Below are positions 49,501-59,805 of a stretch of 64,000 nt of DNA, in pieces. Every line of letters starts with the position of its first letter. The stretch's first letter is position 1. The notes beneath the pieces were generated by a model. The model did not search any database. It worked only from the letters and a program-made list of their open reading frames with translations, and was not told where the DNA came from. This stretch comes from Malurus cyaneus samueli (taxonomy: Eukaryota; Chordata; Aves; Passeriformes; Maluridae), in NCBI GenBank assembly GCA_009741485.1, contig CM019214.1, positions 25,893,695 to 25,957,694 on the forward strand, read 5' to 3'. Position numbers and translations under genes: made by a program.

Positions 49501-50689
49501 TACTCTGAGATAGCAAAACAATGTATTCAGGTTTCAAGAGTGCCCAATAAAAAGGTATTACAAGGTAAGGTAAAAGCACTGAAAGAAATTCAGTGTCAGT
49601 TTTTCATTGCTTTGTTTATCTTATCAAGACTAATGTATCAAATTCTACAGGAAACAGCAGGAAACTAATACATTTTTAGGGATTTTTTTTTCCCCCTCAC
49701 TCTTTCCCAGTCTCAAATGGACATTGCTGTTTTTGGAGTGGTTGATTGTTGGTTTTTATGGGTTTGTTTGCTCGCTTGTTGCTTTGTTTTGGGGGGGATT
49801 GTTTATTTTGTTTGGTTTTTTGCTATAGGTTCTCCAGTGTGATTCATCAAAAACCTCAATTTCAGTACACTCTTACCTCAGAGAGTGTGAATGCTCTATA
49901 AGTCAGTATGACGAAAGATGTTTCAAAATAAATGCTTTTAATGATCAATTTTTCTCAGCATTATACATTTTCAAATGTGAAGTTAATTTCATGTGACAAA
50001 GAAATTAAGAAGATGCGTTGGTTGGTACTGTAATATGCAGAAGTTCTTCATGGCCACTTTATATGGCCATCCTGTCAAAATATTTTCAAAGTATTCTGTT
50101 ATAAACAACTGCATGTCTGAAAATATGATCTCAATAAGTTTCCTTGAATAACTTTTAAATTGTGTATATTATTTATATTACTCTGTTTCTCTTCAGTACT
50201 TGTTAGATGGACAAACAGTCCAAAGAACTAACTCATGTTCAAATTCCACTTAGGCATCATTGCATTTTGCATTTCAGCTGATGTAGCTGAAACATAGTGT
50301 TTTTCCTCTCACACCATTTGTTTTCAATTCTTTTATATTAGAGTTGGAATAGCTGGAAAGATTAGAATCCAAGTATAATTGAAGTAATTCTATGTACATT
50401 TGCACTGATTCATAGATGTGTATTTTATATCTTGGAAAAAATCAGATCAAAATTAATTAACTGTGTATTATTTTTCTTAATACTTAAAACATATCTCTAC
50501 TCTTTCATAATATTAAGTACTCTTCCTATAGCCACATTACAGAAAATGTATCTCAAAATATTTATATATTTCCTTTGTCATTAAATTTTATCAAATACAT
50601 GCCTCTACACTAAAATAAAGCCTAAGTCCTAGAGGACTTCAGGTCCCTGTGAGGAGACAGCAAGGTTAAATCATGATCACAGCCCTGGA
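46521..50689. other. Unique DNA; possible conserved block
   Basis: No gene or mobile element was recognised. The block 47390-47990 has mixed composition and is open for 94 codons (47394-47678), but shows no domain and no splice sites; I treat it as a conserved non-coding candidate at most. A T/G-rich stretch lies at 49680-49830. Confidence 0.45.
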
Positions 50690-51060
50690 CTTCAGGAGAG
50701 TGGCAGCCTCCTTGGAATAATCCCATGGAATATAAATATTGAGAGAAGAGTCCAAGAGTTGTTTAGTCCAAGAGAGCTCGATGATATGCAAGGATCACCT
50801 GTTCCGTTCCCTCGAAGAGAATGAAGTCAAGGCAAGGTGGCAACAGACCCCAGGTCTGTACAGTGAGCTCCTGACTAAACTCATGCATCAAAATGAGGTA
50901 TTCTGGAAGTGGAAATAGTGCCAGGTTATCAGGAGCAGGGGCAATAAATGAACTCTTTATGAGGGCAGAGGTGGAGTTAAGAAAGCCAATGATGATCTGG
51001 AGCTGAAACTTTAGAGGGATGTTAAGGGCAACAAGAAAGGGGCATGAAGAGGTGCATAAT
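50690..51060 (+). mobile_element. CR1 LINE fragment (ORF2 linker region)
   Basis: A plus-strand CR1 piece between endonuclease and reverse transcriptase. Conceptual reading gives a degraded LFRSLEEN, then PGLYSELLTKLMHQNEVFWKWK, matching the CR1 'ELLTKLKxKKEAYRxWKxG' block. Further on comes KKANDDLELKL and a remnant of the VKGNKKG motif. Several stops interrupt it. Both ends are truncated. Confidence 0.85.
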
Positions 51061-51734
51061 CTGCCAAAAACCAGTAAAATGTAGGCCTCGTGTTGAATGC
51101 TATCAGAAATTTTCAAATTAGGCCTGAAGCAATCACTGTTTCAGGTAACAAATGCAACACAACTTTGTCATAAATTGGCAAGCTTATTTCTTCTAATGTA
51201 TAATAATTGTTATTGCTTTTAATGATTATTTTCTAGTATGTTATCCAATCTTTGAAGAGTACTTTTTCTTTGGATGCAGGAGGCCTCCTTCACATGAATT
51301 CTCATGTAGAAAATAGTTCTTAGAATGTCTCACAGAGGTAGCTATATTATTTGACCTTAAATTATTTTCCTTATTTTCATATGGGATTTGAATATTAATT
51401 CATTTTTTTAAAAAAATGTATTTTCACTGGAAAGCATGAAATACACTATTATGTACACTGACAATATTATATTCTTACAGTTTACTCAGTGTAGATATTG
51501 AAAATGTCTCAGCGAGTTTACTGTCAGTAATGTGATACAATATAGGAAATCAACGGGTATCTATTTCCCTATTTTGAAGATGCAAATTATATTTAGCAAA
51601 GGATGATTAAAGAACTCTATATTTTCTGAAAGATTCTTTCTTATAGACCTTTTTATAACTAATCTTTAATTTTGTTGACCTGCCATAAAATATAGTTTGA
51701 GCCTTCGCAGACCAGGATGAGGTTGCCTTTTAAT

Positions 51735-51736
<2 letters not shown>

Positions 51737-51766
<30 letters not shown>
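51737..51766. repeat. Poly(T), 30 nt
   Basis: Uninterrupted T run in unique AT-rich sequence. Confidence 0.93.
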
Positions 51767-51768
<2 letters not shown>

Positions 51769-52829
51769 AAGGCTCTTATTCCACTGGTCAAATAATATAT
51801 CTGTGCTATGCAGTCAGAATCTCTCATACTATTAATCACAGAACGTCATCAGCTTACTTGCCACAGGAATTTATAGAAATAATTAATCAAAAATAAATAA
51901 TAACGAATAAATAATTAAATTCAAAAGCATGATGCTGTCATCTTTGTATCTGTAGGCATACGAATGTACAAAGGTAATATATACGGAATGGCACTTGGAA
52001 GAAGAATCTCTGAGTACATTGAAAAATTTGTACGTAGCAGTGAGTAGGATAAATGCTACAATTGTGTCATTCAGGGTACATTATATTGACTACCTACTGA
52101 AGAATTCTTTAAAATCCAAAGCAGCTTGTAAATTTTTCTTCAGAATAATATATGTGGGTATATCAAAGAAAACACATTAAAAAAAAACCATAAACTGTCT
52201 ATAAAAATGTTGGAATTATTCTTATATATGTCTATATATATACACAATTTAGAAATATTCTTTTTTGAAAATTTCCTCAGGTTATGATCTAATTTGCATT
52301 TAGTTCAAGAAAGAATTTGAAAGCAAAGCATCAGAAACAAGCAGATAGTTTATATTCTCAGAAATACACTGTTTCAGCTGGGAACAAATTCCTTTCCCTA
52401 GTGGTTCCCATAACATTGTGGGTGCTGTACTCCTGCTACAAAAATTTCCACTGTAACCTACCTAAAGTATCCAAAGAAATGCCTCTAATTTTGGATGATT
52501 TTTTAAATTAAAAAGCAATAGCAAGGAACAAAATATTCCCCACTAGGTAAAAATCAATAATTTATCACATATTACATAATATTGCTTATTAATGTATGAA
52601 AGTATAGCAGCATATAGATGCTCAATGCCACATATGATAACTTCATTTAAAACAGGAGCTATGTAAGCTCATTTGAGCATTCCAGTTGTGTTTAAAAAGG
52701 AATGGTAGAATTATGTAAACATGCAGTATTGGGTTAAATGCAGGCTAAGATAATTTATCCATTCTTACACATTTTCCAATCAGCAAAAAAAGTCTCACTG
52801 ATCTTAACCGTAACAGTGATCGAGAACTC

Positions 52830-52833
<4 letters not shown>

Positions 52834-52863
<30 letters not shown>
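52834..52863. repeat. Poly(A), 30 nt
   Basis: Uninterrupted A run in unique AT-rich sequence. Confidence 0.93.
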
Positions 52864-52865
<2 letters not shown>

Positions 52866-53386
52866 CATCTAACAGTAATTCTGGCTTTTCTTCCCTCCAT
52901 TTGATTTCCATAAGGTACTGGCACACATCCAAGCTCCTGAAGAATAAATATATATATGTATATGGATATACACACACAAACGCACACATGCATGTCATTT
53001 GTGCTCACTAGATGAAATGGTAGAACTTTATCAGGATTATCAGATAAAATATTATTAATGATAACTGAGGTTGCACTAAAAATCAGTCAAGGCAAGGGCT
53101 CCATTTTGTAAAATGCTGCATAATTACAAAACACGTGATCTTTTTTGGCATGAAAAGCTTAAACATAAAAACTAATTGTGTACAATTATAACTGTGCTGA
53201 CTTTTTACAAACTTGAAATAGGCAAAATGTATGCACATGACCAACTCCTCGTCTATGGCACATTGAGCTTGCCTGGCTGCCAGGCACACACACGGCTGCT
53301 CTCCCTCTCCCCCTCCTCAAATCGGAGAAGTTCTGGTAAAGACAGTGAGATCATTTACTCATTGGCATGACAGGTAGAACAGAATG

Positions 53387-54035
53387 ATCTTGATGAAAAT
53401 TTATTTAATTGAATAGTAAAAAGGAAAGACAAGATAATGTCTTCCCCTCACACTCAGACTTTACTCCATTCCTTTATTCCTATCTTCTCTATCCATCCTC
53501 CACTCCAAGATGTATTGAGAGGGATGGGGAATGAGGGTGGTTGCAGTTAGTTAAGAACAGCTCCTCTCTGCCCTTCATTCCTCCTTCCTTCTCACACATT
53601 CCCTGCAGCAGCATGGGCTCCTCACTGACCACAGCTCCTTCAGGTAATACCCAGCTGGTTTCCACTGAAATCCTCCACAGATTGCAGTGTGGATATCTGC
53701 TCTGACATGGTTCTCTCCAGGGGCTGCAGAGTTGTACCAGCTTCACCAAGGTGTCTCCACCAACTGCAGTGAAACTTGTACTCCTGAGTCTGTAGCAGCT
53801 GGTGTCTACAGTGTGGTTTTCATCACTCCTCTCCACTTCTGCTGCATCTTTTGCCACTTTTTGCCCATTTTTCATAGAGGTGCCCACAAATGGTTGGGAG
53901 GCTCTGCTGTGCTGGTGGTGGGTCCAGTGGAGCTGGCTGAAACCAGCTGTGTCCAGCATGGGGCAGCTCTGATCTCTTAGCACAGGGGCCACCCTACAGC
54001 TCTCCCCACTGTCAGCGCCTTGACACCAACACCTC
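53387..54035 (-). mobile_element. Solo LTR, family B, near full length
   Basis: A minus-strand LTR of the family also seen at 25423 and 44888. Plus-strand landmarks in order are: GAAAATTTATTTAATTGAAT (polyadenylation region, AATAAA on the minus strand), the GGGATGGGGAATGAGGGTGG block, CTTCTCACACATTCCCTGC, several CCTGCAG/CTCC repeat-like steps, TGCAGTGTGGATATCTGCTC, CACTCCTCTCCACTTCTGC, and GTGGGTCCAGTGGAGCTGGC near the LTR start. The region that should hold the TATA box (near 53870) is degraded. A 209-codon minus-strand frame (53489-54118) spans it. The right boundary is uncertain by about 80 bp. No retroviral internal genes adjoin it. Confidence 0.82.
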
Positions 54036-56505
54036 TGCAGAGAAGCATGAAGAATTTGACTGAGCCTTGGCTTCTGCTTCCCTTGTACACTAAGCATTGC
54101 CTCTGAATCCAAGCACAAGCGATAAGCTCTGCAAATTGTACAAATTAATAGAAAATCTTTTCATCTTACTGGAAATAGTGAAAGAAGAAATAAAATAATG
54201 CACACGCCTGACATGTAATGATGCGCAGAAGCTCTTCTACCCTTTATATCTCAAGCTTATGTTTTCCCAAAAATAATGCATTGAAATTCAAACCCCACCT
54301 AGAATAGAAACAATGTCCATGTACCCATGTAGACATGGAGGGCATTACTTGAACACAAGTCTGATAGGCCCAGAAAATAGTGATTTACAATCATGAGTGA
54401 TTTATTTGCATTAGAAGAGCATATTATATATGGACAAGTTGCAGAACAGGAACAGAGACACAAAATTATTGTTCTGTCTTAGCACTTTGTAAATAGAAAT
54501 ATGATTATATTATGATCTGAATTGGTACTAGTCTGTTACTAAAATAAAAATGTATTTGAAATACATTGCTATAGGCAATAGCTGACAAAAGAAAGTATCA
54601 GGAATTGTTCTTCATAAAATTTTTCACATATTTCAAAATTGAATCTATTCAGTTTGTAAAAGTGTATTTTTAATGATTCTAATTCAGTATGCTCAATGTA
54701 GCTAATATTTCTTTTGTCAAATAACAGAGGACATATTTTCTGCATTTCATCAGTTCATCTCAAAATGGAGATGGGTTTGTGAATTATTAAAAAAAGATCA
54801 CTTTCCCATTGTTAAAAAGCACACATTATTTAAACATGTGTCTGCATATTTATGTATATTTTTACATATGTATATTTTTATTTCTCTGTTAAAGAGACAA
54901 GTAATCCTCACATAAATTTTCATAATAAATAATCTACAACTTTTACAATTTAAGCCAAACACAAAACAAGCCTTAGGTGCTGTTACTGATGTCACTCAAA
55001 GAACCCCTACCTCAGCATCTGTCTAGCCCTTCACCCACAGAGGTACAGTTTCTGCTTCTGAAATCCATTTTAGTATTTTAACATGGGTAGCACTCTGTTT
55101 ACTATGAAAGCTATTCTAACTAGTATGCTCTCAGTTAACTTCTCTAAGCCCAAACAACAATCCAGTATCTCAAAACTGAGAAGGTACTGTCAACTGACTT
55201 TGTGTCTTTACATGTGTATAGATCTCTATGTCATTGTCCACTTTTTCAAGTGTAATTTTTAAGAAATATTAATATATGCATATATGTCATTCAAGTATAC
55301 TGATATAGAAATAAATTAAACAACAAAAAAAATGTATAGGCATTCTAAGAATACCAAGGAGATAATATATGACTTAATGGTATGTAATGTTCAAATAGGA
55401 TGATGTCCTGACAGAGCTGAGATTTCTATTGGACAGCCTCATGGCACAAGATTATTTGCCAAATAATGAAATTTTTCCAGTGTCTTTAAATGGCTTTAGG
55501 CAGGTTTTTGATGTGCCTTGGAAAGAACATTTTTTGATTTTTCAAGTGCCTGTCCTGCTTGTTTAAATTATATACTTGGAGCAGAAGCCTAATTAGATTT
55601 TTTTCCAGATGGCATAAATTTGGGTTGATCTCTTCTTCCTTGCAGTATTGCAATAGAATCCTATAATAATTTTAATAAATAATTATAATCTCATAAATTT
55701 GCTGCACCTAAAGTTTTCTTGCTTTGCCTGTTTTCTTAACTTTAATAACATTTCACTTGTAGCAATCACATTAGAATATTATATTTTGTAGATAAGATAG
55801 AGTTAGGAAATACAGGTATCAGTGTCACCTAGACAGTTCTGCATTGCAAAATACTCTTTAACTATATTTTTCTTCCACAGAAATCTTTCATTCTTTCATT
55901 TCATGTACTGCAAGAGTTTATTAAATGATGAAGGTGATCAATATTTTAGGATTTACGACCATTCTTTGCCATCTTTTTTAAGTGCACATTGTTAAAATCC
56001 TGTTGTAAACTTTTATTAAATTTGATTTTCTTCTTCTCCAAAAATATTTATAGTCAGTGATAAACCACCAGAGAAATGTAAACACAAGCATTAAAATGGG
56101 AGAGACTAAAATTGTGGATTTACAATATTTTGTTTGCATGTTCTTAAAAAACATTTTTCTCTATAGATTATTCTATATAGTGCATTTCATGGAAGTCTGT
56201 ATGTTATAATTTAGCATATAAAACTTAAAAATATTATTCAGAACATTATCAAGACATGCCTCAATATCACAGGAATAGATATTCTGTCAACTTCTCTTGC
56301 TGTTTTACCTGATCATAAGATAATGCAGAAGGAAAGGGTCCTCTGGAGGTTTCTGTTCCACAGCCCAGACTGATGCATAAAACAGGGTCAGTACTAAATA
56401 AGGGCCAGAATCCTCAGGCTTTTTATAGCTGGGCCTTGAATACCATGTAGATGGTGACTTTACAAACTGGCAGATATTATCCATGCTTAACTCCCTTCAC
56501 CACTG
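54036..56505. other. Unique AT-rich DNA, nothing certain
   Basis: No gene or recognised element. The block 55400-55780 has no repeat signature and is listed among the conserved non-coding candidates. Confidence 0.5.
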
Positions 56506-56530
56506 TGCTGGTTTCAGCTGGGATAGAGTT
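56506..56530 (+). mobile_element. 25-bp tip of LTR family A
   Basis: TGCTGGTTTCAGCTGGGATAGAGTT is nearly identical to the 5' terminus of LTR family A as I recall it. It stops abruptly at the edge of a CR1. Confidence 0.6.
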
Positions 56531-57165
56531 CAGGACCCACCCAACCTCACCTTGGACAGGTGTTTTTGAAATCACTCCAGGACTAGGACACCCACTTCTC
56601 TGGGAAACCTCTTCCAGTACCTTACCACCTTCATAATAAAGAATTTGTCCTTAACGTCTAACCTAAATCACTCCACTTTTAGTTTAAAATTGCTCCCCCT
56701 TGTCCTGTTGCTATCTGTCTGTGTGTAAAGTCACTATCCCGTTTTTCTTTAAACCTTCTTTTAGTACTGAAGGGTTGCAATGAGGTGCCTCTGGAGCCTT
56801 CTCTTCTCCAGGCTGAACAACCCCAACTCGGCTTGTTTTCATAGGAGAGATGCTCAAGCCCTCTGCTTGTCTTTGTGGTCTTCCTCTAGACTGGTTCTAG
56901 TGGGTTCACATCCTTATTTTATTGGGAACCCCGGAGCTGGACACTATTCCAGGTGTGATCTCACAAGAGTGGAGCAGAGGAGAAGAATCCCCTCCCTGCT
57001 GGCTGCTTTGGATGCAGCCCAGGACACAATTGGCCTTCTGGGCTACACTTTGCCAGCTCGTGTCCAGCTTTTCATCCACCAGAACCTCCAGGTCCTTCTC
57101 TGCAGGACCACTTTCAATGACTTCTCCCAGTCTTGACACATCTGGGACTGCCTTAATCCACGTTA
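56531..57165 (-). mobile_element. CR1 LINE fragment (ORF2 C-terminus and 3' UTR)
   Basis: A well-preserved minus-strand CR1 lacking its last 50-60 bp. The plus strand shows the reversed 3' UTR (CTTCTCTTCCAGTACC-like and GCTCCCCCTTGTCCTGTTGC blocks) and then ORF2. The minus frame 56906-57139 contains [17 protein letters not shown] and [15 protein letters not shown], which match the conserved CR1 ORF2 tail (KDLGVLVDEKL and KANxILGCIK). A frameshift separates this from the rest. It is among the less diverged CR1 copies here. Confidence 0.94.
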
Positions 57166-57669
57166 TGGTTGTTGAATTTTATGAACTTCTCATGCCAAAA
57201 AGCAAATCTCCACTACTCCAGCTTCCTGCAAAAGCTGAAATGCTAAGGCAAACAGCTTTGAGACAAGTGAAAGACACTGGCTGTGAAAGCAGATGCAGGC
57301 ATTATTGCAGGTCAGTTCTGCTTGTGGAAAATATTTAAATATTAGCTTATGTGATAAAAGTTCATCATGCCTACCCTGGGAATCCATCTTCATCTTCAAT
57401 ACTGTTTGGAACTGGGGCAGGGATATGAGGTATCCTCTGCTCTTGCATCCACCTTCCCACATCATAAGTTTCTATCTTGTAAATTGTTGGAACAGAACAA
57501 AGCCTTTCATATGTGCAAAGACAAAGGTGAGCTCACTACTAAACAAGTAAAACCAGAAAAAAATATGAAGATATCTGATCATTTTAATATTTCAGAACAA
57601 GGGAAGAAAACAGGTGGGGAAAAAAAATAATTTATTTCTAGCTCTCCTAGGAGTTATAAGTGAATGTCT

Positions 57670-57877
57670 TTTGGGGTTTTCTAGGGGATTTATTTTGTTG
57701 TTTGGGGGTTTTGCTTTTTTTTTTTTGGGGGGGGGATTTGTTTGTTTGATTGCTTTTGTGTTTTTTAAGTACAAATTACTCCTCGGTTTTTTTTTGTTTG
57801 TTTGTTTGTTTGTTTGTTTGTTTTGGGTTTTTTTGGTTTTTTTTTGTTTTGTTTTTGTTTTTTTTTTTTTTTTTCTG
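57670..57877. repeat. T/G-rich block with (TTTG)n
   Basis: A G4 run, a G5 run, a 10-nt G run and long T runs are followed by (TTTG)n at about 57795-57823 and further T homopolymers. Almost no A or C is present over about 200 nt. Confidence 0.9.
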
Positions 57878-58880
57878 TGTATCAGCTATTCATTATGGAC
57901 ATCAATGGGTTGTTTTTTTTTTTATTTGCTCACTGGAACTACTCAGATTACCCAATTGAAGCTTGTAAATATATCAAGAGGTGAGACAGAACATTTTACT
58001 GGCATTGAGATGGCGTTTATCTCATTTAACAGTGCTTAGAGGTTGAAAGTGATTGTATTTTTTGATGTTTTTTCCCCAGTTTTATGAACCATAATTTAGA
58101 TCCTAAGGTGCATTACAGTTTTCATACTTACATATCTTTCTGGTTTGACATGTCAAGTGATGACAACATGACATTTTGGATAATCATCTATCTTATTTCA
58201 GTGATCTGCAATGTGTGTGGGAATCATAAATCTCTGCTCTGCCCATTTCAGACAGTGTTTCTCAGCCCAGTCTTATTTAATTATTACTCTGAGTTTCATC
58301 ACAAACCTCATATTTTGAAGTACATATAATCAAACAAAAATGCCCTATTTCTTCTGCAATGCATACTGAAGAGTAATTATGAGAATTAGAGGTACAATTC
58401 AACTAGTAAGTATTGCCATAATTATAATTGGGTTGTATAATTTGACTAATATAGATATTCCAGTCTGTCAAACATATTTTGAGTTTGGTTTTATTCAGGA
58501 AAAAAAAAAACCAAAAAAGATAGGCGGGAGGTAGGATGAGATGAGAGATCAAAATTATAGGGTTTTCATAGGTTCTGAAGTAAAATTGGTGAAATATTGT
58601 TATGTTTTATTGGCATAAAATAAATTACATGATAATCAGGAAAAACTACTAAGTAAAAAGGTCAAAATGAAAAAAAGGTTTCAGTGCTGCCTAATTTAAG
58701 CATTTGAATTCATTAGAGCCAAAATTAACTCCTGTGTTTATGCATTCTTCTTTTATGGTTTTTATTGTAAGATAGTTTTGAAATAACAGAAAGATAGAAC
58801 AGGAAAAAAAAATCCCATTCCAGTCTAATCATGCTCTGTTAGGGTTTTCCCAGAGTTACCCTGGGAAGAGACAATGCCAA

Positions 58881-58920
58881 GTGTGTGTGTGTGTTTGTGT
58901 GTGATTTGTGTGTCTGTCTG
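58881..58920. repeat. (TG)n microsatellite
   Basis: Imperfect TG repeat with TTTG interruptions, ending in TCTGTCTG. Confidence 0.9.
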
Positions 58921-58951
58921 TTTGCCATTGCTTACTCAGAAAACCAAGTGT

Positions 58952-59297
58952 TTCATGGAATCATAGGATATCTGGAGCAGGAAAGGACCCACAAAGGTCA
59001 TCAAAGCCCAACTCCTTTCCTTTCACAGGACAGCCTCAACAATCACACCATGTTCCTAAGAACATTGTCCAAATGTTTCTTGAACTCTGTCAGGCTTGGT
59101 GCTGTGCCCACTGCCTTGGGGAGCCTGTTCCAGTGCCCAACCACCCTCTGGGGGAAGTTTTTCCTAATAATGAACCCAAACCTTCCCTGACAAAACTTGA
59201 GGTCATTCCCTTGAGTCCTGTCACTGGTCACAGAGAAGAGATCAGTGTCTGCCCAACCTCTTCCCTTCCAAAGGAAGTTGTAACTGCAGTGAGGTCT
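58952..59297 (-). mobile_element. CR1-X-like LINE, left part (3' UTR)
   Basis: A minus-strand CR1 tail. Plus-strand blocks include GGAATCATAGGATATCTGGA, GGACCCACAAAGGTCATC, GAACTCTGTCAGGCTTGG, GGGGAGCCTGTTCCAGTGCC and GAGATCAGTGTCTGCCC. The wording differs from the other CR1 copies here and fits the CR1-X-like group. It stops at AGGTCT, where an LTR has inserted, and resumes at 59746. Confidence 0.93.
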
Positions 59298-59745
59298 TGT
59301 GAACGCCCCGGCCCCGCCGCACCCCGCGGGAAGCACGACTCCGACACGCAGGCAGGTCCAGGTTTCTTCTTTATTAAATCTTCGTATTTCAGGCTCTCTT
59401 AGATATAGTGATTTAGCAGCTCTTTTCTTCTGTAGTGATATTCAGCTCTATGAGCTGACCCCGCTCACAGTGCGCCTTTTATAGGATTCCCTTATCTTTA
59501 CCCGGTTTTGAGAAATGAACCAATCAGTGAGGTTTTAGACAGATTACATAACCAGAAAAACTCTCACACATCACGTTCCAGTCTCTAATTGGTAGATGTT
59601 TTCATCTGTCCAATCCCTTGGCTGGTCGTTTCAGCCCAGCTCCATCCCACACACCATATCATCCTGCTCATGCGCACACCCACCAGTCCTGCCCACACCG
59701 AATCCAAAGCCCAGCCTCCCATACACAGCTGTAAAGACCACGGCA
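59298..59745 (-). mobile_element. GC-rich solo LTR nested in CR1 (ERVK-like)
   Basis: A 448-bp element with TG...CA ends, inserted into a CR1. It is flanked by AGGTCT (59292-59297) and AAGTCT (59746-59751), a 6-bp target-site duplication with one mismatch; 6 bp is typical of class II (ERVK-like) retroviruses. On the minus strand it has a TATAAAAG box (59476-59483) and an AATAAA signal (59370-59375) about 110 bp downstream. An inverted CCAAT motif (CTGATTGG on the minus strand) lies near 59520. Its GC-rich U5 (59298-59350) contrasts with the AT-rich surroundings. No internal viral genes remain, so it is a solo LTR formed by recombination between two LTRs. Confidence 0.92.
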
Positions 59746-59805
59746 AAGTCTCCCCTCAGTCTCCTCTTCTCCAGGCTGCACAGACCAAGTGACCTTATTT
59801 TGACT
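59746..59805 (-). mobile_element. CR1-X-like LINE, right part
   Basis: Continues the CR1 interrupted at 59297: TCTCCCCTCAGTCTCCTCTT, CTCCAGGCTGCACAGACC, then AAGTGACCT. Joining it to 58952-59297 restores the usual order across the junction. Confidence 0.92.

Larger units (their letters stand above)
51061..53386. other. Unique AT-rich DNA with homopolymers
   Basis: No gene or recognised element. It contains a 30-nt poly(T) (51737-51766), a 30-nt poly(A) (52834-52863) and a TATATA/CACACA patch at 52947-52990. Confidence 0.5.
57166..58951. other. Unique DNA with a T/G-rich low-complexity block
   Basis: No gene is supported. Open frames at 57614-58039 encode Phe/Gly/Leu/Val runs that derive from the T/G-rich sequence. 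A TG microsatellite lies at 58881-58920. Confidence 0.5.

Noticed and set aside
57592..58039. Hydrophobic Phe/Leu/Gly/Val-rich frames resembling membrane proteins
   Set aside because: They follow from long T and G runs; no start context, domain or splice site supports a protein.
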